Source: Scatophagus argus (Eukaryota > Chordata > Actinopteri > Scatophagidae). Taken from it: a stretch of 64,000 nucleotides of DNA. Under the pieces are notes generated by a model. That model did no database searches. It saw only the letters and a program-made list of their open reading frames with translations, and was not told where the DNA came from. The stretch lies in assembly GCF_020382885.2 (NCBI RefSeq), contig NC_058496.1, positions 10,893,501-10,957,500 on the forward strand, read 5' to 3'. Below, one piece after another: positions 34,044-54,923 of the stretch (positions are counted from its first letter, which is position 1; each line of letters begins with the position of its first letter). The position numbers were made by a program, and so were the translations under genes.

Positions 34044-37000
34044 GTAAGCGAAGCCGTTATATTTAAGGAAATGAAAATCCTGTGTGTCAACTAAGAACTT
34101 CCCGTTTCTGAACCAAGACTTAGCAAGCAGGGTGGTCTGAATGAATGACAGCCCGTAACTCATTAGGCTAAAAACTTGAGTGTCGCAGTGCTGTGTCATC
34201 TTAAACATTTTACGTTACACGCATTAAGGCTTGTGTGCTTTTGTGTCGTTCCCGCGTTTGGTGAAACAGGTGTTCATATGACTACGCAGCTTGGTTTGGT
34301 TTTGTCATAAGATAGCCAGATGTTAGCTTGTGGTTAGCATTTGTTAGTTGCTTTTTGTTGTGTGACTGTGTATGAGATTGTGATTTGCAGTTAGATTGTT
34401 GTTTTTAGATATGTCAGTCCTATTTTTCTATCTAAACGTAACGTTAACCTCAGCAGTAACATCCTTCCACTTCCATCTCCAAACAAGATGGAGGAAGAAA
34501 TAGTGAGGTGTAAATATCCCCTTCTTTTTGTTAACTACGTTGTAAGTGCAGTCGCAGCATAAAGGCATAAGTCATGAGACCAAAGATTTTACTGTCCCTT
34601 CTGCGCTTATTACGACATTTACAGCACAGCACACGAGCATGCAAAACTTTCTCCGCTAAATGATCAGTTCAGATGCCGCTCAGTAACAGGTTTTGCACAT
34701 GCTACGTGTATGTGTTATTACATTTCACTTCCATTCATTGTCACTAATGAAGAAACAAGATGGTCAGGTCTTTCTGGGAGAAAAATAGCAGCTGTCAGTA
34801 AAGCCACATCTAGCTGTACATTACCTCTGATTAATGTCTTTTTGTTTCAATTTAAAGTAATCTAACTTCTACTACTATACAACTACTCTATAACTTTATT
34901 AAAATGGCTTTAGTTGTGTACTGATGTACCCTTATCCCAGTATAATTCCTCCCTTAGACCATAAAAAGTTTACACATGAAAGCATGTGTGTGGGTGTTAC
35001 TGATTGCTTGTTACACTAAGAAAGGATGCATGAACACCGGCTTCCTGCTGGCAAGTATAGCATTAAATCTTCACACTGTGACTACTTCAGTCAAAACAGT
35101 CATTGTTTGCACAAATACAGCAATCATTTCTGTTTGAAGAGTACTTCTAGACACAGTCATGCCATAAGCCATATGAAGTGACTTATCCAATAAGTGTAAC
35201 CATCAGGTTGATTACATCAGTCCATTGGTATGTTTACATTGCAGATTATGTCAAGTTTGGAAACAAAAGTAAGAGAACATTCAATTTTGCAATTTCTTCA
35301 ATCCCCCTGAAAAGCAGGACACCTTCAAGATTGATCTTGGTCTAAAATCGTCAGATTGCTCACACCTAGGTTGAAGATATCCAAATGTAAGATTATAGGT
35401 GGGTTGCTTGCTCGCTTTTATGAGTTATTTGCATGCACACAATTGCAGTTATAAAGAGTCCAGACCAGTTTCTGACTGTGGAGTGTCCAGGGGCATTCAC
35501 ACTAGTTGTTCCAACACTGATGAACAAAGCTGACTGATTACAGTTTTGGTGCCAGAACTAACTTGCTGCTTGGCAGACACAAAAAGTATGAAACAAGGAA
35601 TTATGTTCAGTTTCAGCATATTCGATTCCCTACAGATGACAGGCTGATAAAGTGTGGGAGGAAATGAAAAGGGATTTAATAGCCCTGCTGTTTCAAATAC
35701 TGACCTCATCAGGTAATCACACTTTATATGTTCTAGAAACAGGTGGGAACAAAATTGGATGTGGTTAAATTGGATTTCAAAGATGCTGCTTCAAAGCTGT
35801 TTCTCTTCTGTGTATCAAATCAAACCGAGATTCAAATGTCTTTTGATTATTGGTGCCGCTTGTACAGTCTGCCACTTTGGCCCTGGCTTTAATGCTGCTT
35901 TCTAGGCAGTGTTTCCTGTGGTAATTTATAAACTGGCATAGATGTTCATCAAAATGAAACCAGGGTGATCTAATTACACTCAGGAATTACCGTAAAAAAT
36001 TGCCAATAGCTTTTTCCGGTTTTGTGTGGTTACCATTGGTTGATAAGCAAGAATAGTGAGGAACGGAGGTTTATTCCTTTGTCACCTGAGCTCAGCTGTA
36101 TGTTTTTCCAGCCATGAAATCACCCAAAGAGATCCAAAGCCTTTTTTCCTCTGTAATTTCCTATGTGTTTACACTAAAATGATAACTGGATATTTCTAAC
36201 CAATTTTTGAAACAGCTGACTGCAGCTGACTGCTGCGGTCACTAAACTACAAGGAACTAAAATAGAAATTGCATGCAATAATGCTCACATTGCTGTTCTG
36301 CACATAACTTGCTTACAGGTTCAGTTGCATTTCCTCTGGGTCAGGTCTTGACATCAAAGAAGGCCAGAAGGAATTTGGACTGGATAACAAAATTAATTAA
36401 AATGCAAGAGAATAGTTTAAATTGAGCAAATATTATTGTGTAAAAGAGAAATTATTATGGATTTCCTTTGTGGGAGCCAAGCTGCTCTTAATTGTTTAAA
36501 ACTTAGAAAGGCACAAGCCATAGTCTTAGCTGGCCTCTTTTCTGTTGCCACAACAATGCACAACACAATGTGTTGGCAAATCACAGGTCACATGCATGAC
36601 ATAGCTCTTACAATGAAGATACTATTCCGGGCTACTGACATCAGCTGACAGTAGACTAGGAGCTACATAGAAAAGGGAAAACACAGCAGTAGTCGTTGCA
36701 TCATTTTAGGGAATCCTGGCATCGGATACTATTTTGTTTAGTTATGAGCATGTTTTAACTCCTTCACTCCTGGAATAGTAAGACTGATTCATTCCTTCAG
36801 CTATGCTCTTCAGATGCCACTTATGATTTATGTGATTATTGGTTAAAGTCTTGTTTTCACTTTGTGATATTCTGCTGTCTTTCCTGTCGGTTGACTGATG
36901 CCACCATGATGTAGCTTGTTCTCTGTCTTCACATGGAGCTTGCTGTGAAAAGGATTATGACAGGCTTTCAAAGCTCTGTTTCTCAGATCTTTCTCTAAAT

Positions 37001-37678
37001 CACCTCTGTCTTCATCCAGATTAATGACTAGCCACTGCTGTCAGCATTTGTAATCCCCGAGTGTGTGTCTGTCCATACACACCATTCGCTGGCTTCTGTG
37101 ATAAAGTGTGTCAGTAAGCTGACAGTCTTCACTGCAGATAACATAACATCATACCAAGTGCAATAACGGTCTCATGATATCTTGTGTTCAAAGGTTGTGC
37201 TGGCGATGCGCTGCAGGCCTTCACTCTCAGAGGAAAGAATAGTTCAAACTTCAGCCAATAACTCTTAACAACCTGTTGGCACTAAGGATTGGTTTCACAT
37301 TCAAGCCATAAACACTGAAATTAACAAGTGGATTTTTGTAGTATTTGAATCTTGTCGGAAACCAACTCTTAAAAGACAGCAAATGCATTTGTTTTATAAT
37401 TAATTATGGCTTCCCCAAACTCCTGTAATCAAAGTTGTAATTTACATATAATACAAATAATAACATAATACAAAAGCCTGAAGAGTGTTTTAAGTCTTCA
37501 TGGTAATAACTGCTGTACATAAAAAATTACCCAGGAGACTCTTTAATAATTTCCCAGATCAGGCACTTACTATGGCCAACAAACATACAGATGAAGACAG
37601 AACTACATAGTCATATCTCAGGGGAAAACTAGGATTTTTTATTATTATTATTAACTTTGTTTCTCTCTCCTACCTCAG
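34044..37678 (+). other. me2: me2 intron 1 (no gene seen)
   Basis: AT-rich 3.6-kb intron between the presumed untranslated exon and the exon holding the start codon. No recognisable exon, RNA gene or repeat was identified. Confidence 0.55.
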
Positions 37679-37715
37679 CAGCTCTCCACCAGAGTCAGAC
37701 CAGTGACTGTCCACC

Positions 37716-46049
<8,334 letters not shown>

Positions 46050-49020
46050 AAGTAGAAGAGACCCTCACTGTGCCCCATGTCACAATGTCACGCTTCCTTT
46101 GTTTTCCACTCATATCTCAATCACAGATCTTTTGAGATGGTCACAGTGCAAACATCTGCTTATGAAAGTAGAAACCTCTTCCTACTAACAGGTTACTGTG
46201 TTTGCATGAACCCCTTCTTATTAGATCTGTGAAAAGGTAGAGTGGAAAGTGACTTTTGAAAGAGGACATTTGAATCGAAATGGCTATTTTCACTTCACAA
46301 TCTGTTTTTGTTTTTTTAATCACCTCTGCATCACACATACACATACTCTGCACCAGGAAGGCCACCTAGTGGTTGGAAATGGAAGCATAGTTTCATTGTT
46401 CCAACCTTGTGATATATTTTAATGATCTATACTCAGTTTTAAAAAGAAAATAACAAGATTAATATCAGAATGTGGTATATTACAGTAAATTATCATTAAA
46501 ACAGTGTAATATACTTTAGCAAGCATGAACCAAAACATCAAATTCGAACACTGGATAAATTAGATTACACTGAATAGTAAACACTGTACACTAACGTCAC
46601 GGCTTGAGGTTAAAAGTAGTAGTAGTTTAGTCATAATTTACCTGGCAGTAAGTTTCCACATAAGAAATGTCATGTACAATACTTCTATCTTTTTCACACA
46701 TTTTAAAAAGTAGTCACTCCTTACGTTATGATGACTCCATATTTGATGCAAACGGAGTTTTGTTGTGTACACTCCTGATGCAGAGGTTATTTCACTTGCT
46801 TGTATTCCAACTATACCTTCTTCTAACTAGCCCCATAGATAGCCAGACTTAACACACACATTATAAAATGCCGTATGGAAACTGAGTTTAAAAACTCCTT
46901 TTTAACCTACGCTTAAATTGAGATGCGCTGGTTATCAGAGAAGGTCTAATAGAGCCATGGAAACTGAGGAGATCTTATGAAGGGAAATTTATTTAAACTT
47001 ATATAAATTTCAGTATTTTATTTGTTAGAATATTTTTGTCACATTATGTTTATTTCTCTGGATTTATTTTATTTATTTTGTGGGGTTGAGGAGATATTTA
47101 CATATTTTGCCCTTGTGCTGTATAATGAATAGAAAGCCCACTGAAAGTCACTGACACTCCTTCGATGAGTTGTGATAATAAGAATCCCTAGAAATGAAGT
47201 CTTTTGCTGAAGTATAGTATACATCTTGTCCCCTCAATATTAAACAACAATTTGCACTGTCAAATGATTGGATAAATATTATTTTGTATTTTCAATATAT
47301 TTTGTCTATTGTACATGTCATTTTGTGGAAAATAGGAGTGTCTGCTGAAAGAGTACTTATAAAGTTATGTTCAGTACATTCGTGTGTGTGTTGCCAGGTC
47401 GGTGGGTGGGTTTTCCCCCCTTGGAACATATTCAACAAGACAACAAATGTCCAGACACTGGACTCCTAATAACTGATCATACCATAATCAATAACAACAC
47501 TGACACAGTTACCTCAAATTAACACGACTAAGAGGTAAAACTTTATTCGTGCATACTAAGTTTAAAAGTTAAAAAGTACCAACAGATGATAAATATCAGA
47601 TAAAATAGAGAAGATTAATCATGAGATTAAAAAATACAGTGTAGTGCAAGATATGAACAGATAGTCCTGAATGTAATATAATAAAAGACCTTAGATTAAA
47701 TGAACACAAACACCAAGCTTTTGGGCATTGTGAGTATGAGGTGCTCAAGTTACTCTGTACTTTACACTGTGGGCTATTCAAAATTCATATTAACATCAAA
47801 ATAACAGTGACCAAATAGCGCTGCTAAGAGACATCACTAACCTTTTTATTAAATAGGGTTTTCATCTTCATCATATTATATAAAAAAAGACTGTTTCTGA
47901 TCATGTTGATGTCCCAAAAAGTTCCTTGTGGGTGCTGTTAATGTATAGTTCTGCAGTACAGTATCACAAGAGAAAAGCTGACACAAACATTTGTTAGAGC
48001 ACTTCTTTTTGATGTGGGAGTTGATTCACCTGTAGTGTTAATTAGTCGTGGTATAGCAGAAGTCATAGCACACATTTTTCAATGTAAGATATCCTATTAA
48101 CTATATTCCAATGTGATGTACTCACAGACAAACTTATCTCTTCATATTTTGCTCTGTGCTCTGAGAGACTGGCTATAGTCCATTACACTGAGAAGTCTAA
48201 AGATCTAAAATTGTGTATTTAACTGAATATGTGACAATTGAGAAACCCTGACCATACACACACACACACACACGCTCATGAAGCAGTTACAGTCTTCTAT
48301 TCAGCATATTTCATTTGAAGTATTGCCTTACGTATCATTATCAAAGGCACTGGCAGTATCATACATTAGTTTTCAAATATGTTTTAATATATCTTGTAGG
48401 CTGCTGTGTAAATTTTAATCTCAGGATATTGCATTAGGATCTTTTAAACACCTGCACTGAAGTGCCTGCACAATGTTCAGTGTCAGTTCCATATGACTTC
48501 ACGTTCCATGATGTGAACCTACCAGCACGCTACAGACAAAGCTGAGAAACAACTCAACAGCACAGCCATTTGTTATATACAAAATGAGCTAACTGTGTTG
48601 TGTTCAATGTGCAGCTTTTACTGTGATAGACCAAGCAGCTCCTGGTTGTAAGCATTTGTACTTTTAAAGGCCAAGTCGTCTACTCATATTAAATATTTAA
48701 ATTGTTTCATTTGAAGGAAACTACTTAGAAACAGTTTTAGCCCATTCAGTGTTTGCTCATGTGTCTGTCCAGTTGTTGCTACTGACTGTAACCGTCCACT
48801 ATGATATTTTAGTGTGTTTAAGTTCTGTATGTCCAAGAATTATGTCCAAGTACATTTGTAGGAATTTGATGTTTGTTTTGCTCATGCGGTTCGTGTGTTC
48901 TTGTTGAAAATTTACTCCATATTTCACTGAAAGGTGCATCAAGTGTGTGTTTCTGATGGTTATTTTTGTTACACAGTGACATTGCCTTAGCGCAAATACA
49001 GAATAAAGATGTTTTATACT
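46050..49020 (+). other. me2: me2 3' UTR and me2-elac1 interval
   Basis: AT-rich with no exon seen. AATAAA at 49002-49007 is a candidate distal poly(A) signal, followed by TG-rich sequence. If used, the me2 3' UTR would be about 3 kb and end about 300 bp before the elac1 start codon. A CA microsatellite lies at 48257-48274. Confidence 0.4.
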
Positions 49021-49199
49021 GTCTTATTTGGCTGCTGATTAATTTGTCACCGAGCAGCTTTATGCATTCAAATGTATTTTTTTTCCCCTTGATGTTTGAC
49101 ATTTAGCTGCCCCCTGTGTTTTGATTGTTATTATCCAGTTCTGGTTCTTTGTATTCCCGCATTGTGAAGACCTTCAAGAGGTATTTTAATATTCCAGCG

Positions 49200-49326
49200 T
49201 GACTTGAACGCCGCACAGTCGCTCTTGTTACGTCATCACCGCGTGACGGTTTACAGCTAGCATGGCACACCGCTTCAGTTGTGTTTGTAGGCAATTTTCG
49301 GCAGTTTTCTTGTAACTCAAGGGAGG
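49200..49326 (+). promoter_or_regulatory. elac1: elac1 promoter / 5' UTR
   Basis: A CpG-containing stretch with a CRE-like TTACGTCA at 49228-49235 and a nearby CGTGACGG. It lies within 130 bp of the elac1 ATG. Factor binding is inferred from motif only. Confidence 0.45.
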
Positions 49327-52300
49327 ATGAGCATGGATGTGACTTTCCTCGGGACCGGCTCGGCTTACCCGTCCCCTCAACGCGGCGCCTCGGCTCTGGT
49401 GCTGCGGACGGAAGGGGAGTGTTGGCTGTTTGACTGCGGGGAAGGAACGCAGACCCAACTGATGAAGAGCCACCTCAGAGCCGGTGAGTCACTGCAGCTA
49501 TTCGTACCGCCTGCTGCTAAACTAAAACATGGTTTCAAAAGTTACTGAATAGCTTTTAACTCAGACCTGACACACACACACTCCAACTGTCCATTGAACT
49601 TTTTGTAACGTTTATTCTTCTCTTCCCAAAAGTGGAGTAGAAGCTCAATTTCCAGATGAGTTTAGGTATGAAAAAGTATGAAAAATATACAAAATTACTA
49701 CTAATTAACTTGTCACGAAACTTGCCCGTTTCTGTTCAATTTACTTTTATTTTAATTTACTTTTTGACATTTTTACTTTAGTAAAAGCAACAGTGCCACA
49801 GTCTAGAAATACTCCGTTACAACAAGTCCCCCATTCAACATTTTACGTAAAATTATATTAGCATCAAAATAGAGACCTACTTTAAGTGCAAAAACAAAAA
49901 GTCCTCATTGTGCAAAATGTCCATTTTCAGAATAATGTGTTTTATATTATTGACTTATAATTATTGATATATTTACATATTTGTACTCTAATGTTAACGC
50001 TGCTAAAAATGGAGTTATTTTTTTATTTACCATATACACTGCTGAGTAGCTTGTGAGTTTCATACATACATCCTGATTTATTTGTTGGTTATATTTTGTA
50101 TCTTTAATCTGAACCTACAAAGTCATTGAACCTACAAAGTCATTGAAATGTGAAAAGTACGACATTAGCCTCTGAAATGTAGAGGTGTAAGTTTACTCCC
50201 TGTCTTTTCTTTGACTTTTTTTTTTATTTTATTTATGTATTATTTAACCTTTTTTGATCTCAGGCAAATGAAGTCTGATGATTACCAACATCTTTAGAGT
50301 CTAGAAGACTTTGGACAACAATGAATGATTGATGTGACACTAATTTGGTGTTTTAGCCTTCTTTATTTACTGCCTTCAATCCAGGATAACTAGTTCCTTA
50401 TTTCCATGATGTATTTACCCTTAACTAATTTAGACAAAATGTCCACCACTCTCTCTACGTTCCCATTAGGACACCTGTAGTGTGTTATATTATGTCATGC
50501 TTTCTACGCAGGTCGAATCACCAAGGTTTTCATCTCACATCTGCATGGAGATCACCTCTTTGGTCTGCCTGGTCTCCTTTGCACATTGAGCCTCAACACC
50601 AACCCAGACCCTCAGCAGAGTCCTAACTGTGTGGACGTCTATGGGCCCCGGGGCCTCCGTCGCTTCCTAAGGGTGACACTTGGCCTCACAGGCTCGCAGC
50701 TGCTCTTTCCTTATGCAGGCAGGTCCAAAATGCACACCTGAGCTCTAATGTGTTCACACTATTGCTTTTTTTTTTAAATACTGATGATGGAAAGTTAACC
50801 TGAGTGGCCCAGCAGACCTCCTCTGCAGGCTGAGTGTGTATGCTACCCACAGGACTGCTATTCCCTCAATATATATGTTGCTATCCTCAGCATTTCCAAA
50901 TTTTCTTTGCTTCATTCAACATGTATGCAACGGTTCCAATAAAGATATTTTGGAAAATCAGCTGCTTTTCACCTTAAAGTAACCAATCACAGCTACACCA
51001 CAGCTATCATGTTTAATACTTATATATATTATACTGAAAAATGCAACATGTTTTTTCATCCTTATTTATTTGCAGTATTTTACACAGCAAATGGAGTTAC
51101 TGCTTCTGTCTACTTGATTTGTTCTATTTTGTGTTATACTTGATGCTGATTCCTCTGCTCTCATCTCACCTACATTGTGTATGTTTCTGTAGTACATGAG
51201 CTGGAGCCCACAGCTGACCAGAGTCCAGAGGAGGGACAGCTCAGCATGGAGGTATGTGATGGTGTTTATGTTCTTCCTGTGTGGTGATAAATCGCACCTT
51301 AACTCTCTGTGTCATGTATAATACAGTACATGTTCAATAGGGCTGGACTGATATCTGGATTTCATTTATTTTAGCTATGATTAAAAAAAAAAAAGAAAAA
51401 AAGATCAAACAGCCCAACTGGATTCCTCCAAGACTTCTAAAATATGTCATGAGCTTCAGTCTATCCTATCTTTAAAGAATTTATCATTTAACAAAATCCA
51501 TTTTTTCACAATGCAATCCAGTCTGTGAGATCAGTGTATGTTCTGTGCTTTACCTGCATCCATTTTGCAATGTTATAATCTGTCACTTAAAACGTCAAAA
51601 TTTAAAATGTCAACTAATGAACTAAGCCTTATGTTTATTTTATTTACATGAAACACATAAGTAAACATCTTCTATGATGTTGGACTTGAAAACTGAATTA
51701 CTTGATCAAACTTAATTATGGTTTATAGTCATGAATCCTGCCTATACACACATAATGGTGAATTACAAGTCTCTCTTATTTTTATTTTATTCAGCTCGAG
51801 AGTCAGGACAGTGTTCTCCACCCTCACAGGAGCACGTAATCTTCAGTGTTTTGTGTTTTGCGTCTCTCGAGATGACAGCAGAGTGCGGTGCTCTGCACCC
51901 ACAGGAGCAGCAGGGCAGGACCATCTCCCTGGACGTGTCCAGTGACTCTTACCTCCTCTTTGAAGACAAGAAGTTTGTTGTCAAGGCCTTCAGGTTGTTT
52001 CACCGCATCCCCTCATTTGGTTTTTGCATTGAGGAACATGATCGACCAGGAAGACTGAAGACTGAACTCCTCAAGGAACTAGGTAAATGCTCTTTGTGCC
52101 TTTTTACGTTTTTTCAGACATAAAGTAGTTTATATATATATATAATCAATCAATCATTCATATAATACACATTCAGTTCACATTTTCTACTGGACAACCT
52201 TTCAGGCTCACAAATTTTTCTTGTATTTAATGCAAACCACCACTTGCATATTGTATTTCCACAGCCAAAGGTCAGCAGTTTAGTCTTCTTAATTGGCTGT

Positions 52301-53163
52301 GGTCCGCACAGAAGCACCACATGTTTTATTAAAATGAAAGAAATGCAGTTTACAGGATATAATGTTAGGGTGCACCAACAGGTCAGTAATTGTTTTTAAA
52401 AACTTTTAAAATCTTTACTCTTAAAACTGCTAAAAATACACAATTCTTTGACAGATACAAGCGAACAACAAAAGTTTTAGGATAAAATTCAGAGAAAGAA
52501 CAATTTTTTTGCATTTCTGGTAATTATCACGTGGTAATTAGATGGAAAATAAAATGTGATGCATTGATTTATTCAAGTACTCAAGTGTTCAAGCGTTGTA
52601 ATTAGGAAATAGTTTTTTGTCTTTTGTATTAATTCTGTGACACACTTGTGGCAAGCAGAACTGTGAATGATCTGATGATATGTCCCCCAGGCCTGAAACC
52701 AGGGCCGCTTTACGGGCGGCTCAAAGCTGGAGAGCCTGTAACTCTGGAGGGCGGGCGTGTCGTTGAGCCTAGTGAGGTGCTGGAAGAACCCGTTGCTGGG
52801 AGGAAAGTGTGCATTTTAGGGGACTGTAGCTCAGTTCTCGGGGAAGGACCTCTGGCACTGTGCAGTGGAGCAGACATTCTGATTCATGAGGCCACCCTTG
52901 GGAACGAGCACCAAGACAAAGCAGTGGACCACGGACACAGTACGCCTGGAATGGCGGCGGCGGTGGCTCTGGCTTGCTGTGCGCGCAGGCTGGTGTTGTA
53001 CCACTTCAGCCAGAGGTACAAACCGTGCTCCCTGCAGAAGGAAGGGGATGAGGATGATGTCTCAGAGCTCAAGAGACAGGCTGAAGAAGCTCTACAGGAC
53101 AGCGGCATAGAGGTAATTCTAGCTGAGGACTTTTTGACTTTGCCCATTCCTCTCAGAAGATGA
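49327..53163 (+). CDS. elac1: short-form tRNase Z (ELAC1), complete
   Basis: A zinc endoribonuclease of the metallo-beta-lactamase fold that removes 3' extensions from tRNAs; vertebrate ELAC1 also repairs 3' ends of cleaved tRNAs in the cytosol. Exons: 49327-49483, 50512-50718, 51193-51251, 51872-52082, 52691-53163, about 368 residues (human 363). Metal-binding motif HLHGDH sits in exon 2; further ligands are in GDCSS (exon 5), HGHSTP and HFSQRY. The N-terminus [16 protein letters not shown] and [14 protein letters not shown] match the family closely. The C-terminal extension of the long form ELAC2 is absent. Two Met codons (residues 1 and 3) are possible starts; the first is chosen by family agreement. 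Intron 2 must use a GC donor (CAG|GCAGGT) to keep the frame. The exon 4 acceptor is uncertain: 51872 (after TCTCGAG) or 51905 (after CACCCACAG) both keep the frame and differ by 11 residues. Confidence 0.95.
49484..50511 (+). other. elac1: elac1 intron 1 (no gene seen)
   Basis: AT-rich. Contains a 19-bp tandem duplication at about 50109-50146 (core GAACCTACAAAGTCATT, two copies) and nothing else recognisable. Confidence 0.6.
51640..51772. repeat. 133-bp direct repeat, copy A (elac1 intron 3)
   Basis: Matches 54791-54923 in the same orientation with three substitutions seen by eye and no gaps (constant offset 3151). It begins TTATTTACATGAAACACATA and ends ATTACAAGTCT. It ends 23 bp before a pyrimidine-rich, CAG-terminated site. 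Confidence 0.93.
52083..52690 (+). other. elac1: elac1 intron 4 (no gene seen)
   Basis: AT-rich with a short TA run near 52133-52144. No exon or repeat family seen. Confidence 0.6.
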
Positions 53164-53900
53164 AAGTAAGGAACTACTGATTTAGTTTTTATATTGCCTG
53201 TGGTAGCTCTGATTTTAAAAAAGCAGAGCAGCTCTGCCTGTCTGCTGTTAGTTTACTCCAGTTGGCAGTTAACTTCTTAGCCATTACAAGCATTATTTAT
53301 CATTCTGTGATTTGAAAATTCCAGTGGTTAAAAGTTGAAAAGTAAGTCATGGAGTTTATCAATATCCTTAAGTTACATGTGTGCAGTAAATTTGCAAAAC
53401 AGTCTCAGCTCAAAGTCAACTGGCTGACTAGTTTAGCTTCTTTTGCATCAAAAGTTTTCAAAGAGCGCTTTTCTGACTTCTCTATTATGGCTTTTTAATT
53501 GAACTCAACAGTTCACTCTTGACTTTGGAAACAGCAGCTGACAAAACAGTTTCAGCTCAAGGTCCACTTAACGTGTTCATACTTGCTTGTTCAATCCAAT
53601 TTATCTTGTAGAAATTCCGTTTCATTTTGTTTTTTTTCAGTTTGTAATGTCAACATCTAACTTAACAAAAACCACAATCTCTGCGAATGAATCGGTAAAT
53701 TTACAGTTTCTGTACGATGATAATGAACATGCCATCATCTCCGAACCTTTTCCAGAGCTTTATTTCTGGATCTGTACACAAGGTATTAAAGTACAACAGA
53801 AAATACAAAATAATGTTTAACAAAAGAGGAAAAAAAAAACAACTCAATGTTTCTGTACAATTCTTATAAACAATAAAGATAGCTTCTTGAACATTTCTCA
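53164..53900 (+). other. elac1: elac1 3' UTR with poly(A) signal
   Basis: Non-coding after the TGA. AATAAA at 53872-53877 is a clear candidate signal, followed by a TTTTGATTGTCTCT downstream element. This gives a 3' UTR of about 0.7 kb. Confidence 0.6.
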
Positions 53901-54790
53901 TAGTGAAGTTTTGATTGTCTCTATTTCTGGATATACATTTTTAAGTTTTGTAGGTTTTTATTCACAAAGGTGTTTCTGTTTTCATCAAAGGACTTGAGAG
54001 TTTTCTTTTTCAAAACCACAACTGCTATAATTTTTTTTTCCTTTTTAAACTTCAAAACACAATACAAAATATAAAATTAATTTGTTTAGTGCTTGCTTGC
54101 ACACACAAGTCTCATACCAGAGATATCAATAAAATATCACATTTTCGAGAGTTCACAGGGTGGTGAAAAACCTACTTCTACGACTGAATGGCCTTTACAT
54201 TCTGACAGTTTTTCTGAGTCTTTGTACAAACCACAGGTGAAATAAATATCACTGCACTGCTAAAGCTAGAAGAGCTTGGAGGACCTACTGCATTATGCAC
54301 GTTGCATTAAAAGAGAAACTAGCTCTCCACATACTCAGAGCAGCAGCCATCCCTTTACCATCAAAGACAAATATAGACGACAACATGTAAAAAGTTTTTT
54401 TTTTCGAGGAAAGAAAAATGAGTGTCTTTTACACATGGCTGCAACTTCTGTATGCAAATTTGCAACACTGAGTAATATCAATACGTCTTCAGGTAAAGCC
54501 GTTTTAAGTGGTACACTTGAGAAATGGACACAGCTGGCATGCGTGGTTTCAGCTGGGTCGTGGGGGGTTTGGGTATCATGACTTTCCAAAGAGGGGGAAA
54601 AAAACAAACAAACAAAAAAAAAAAACAAATTCAAACACCAAGTCAACCAGTAAAATGCAAAACCCAAAATATCTGTACATTATCTACAAATTATTGCCTT
54701 TTGACAAGGAATCAAATTAAAACCTTTGTATTGACACAGATTCACAAGTGTAAGAGGTCAGTTAATAGACTTTTAAAGGCTATTTGCTAA

Positions 54791-54923
54791 TTATTTACAT
54801 GAAACACATAAGTAAACATCTTCTATGATGTTGGGCTTGAAAACTGAATTACTTGATCAAACTTAAGTATGGTTTATAGTCATGAATCCTGTCTATACAC
54901 ACATAATGGTGAATTACAAGTCT
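54791..54923. repeat. 133-bp direct repeat, copy B (downstream of mier3 stop)
   Basis: Same sequence as 51640-51772 apart from three base differences, same orientation, 3151 bp away. It lies in the presumed mier3 3' UTR. No terminal inverted repeat or A-tail is visible at either copy. Confidence 0.93.
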
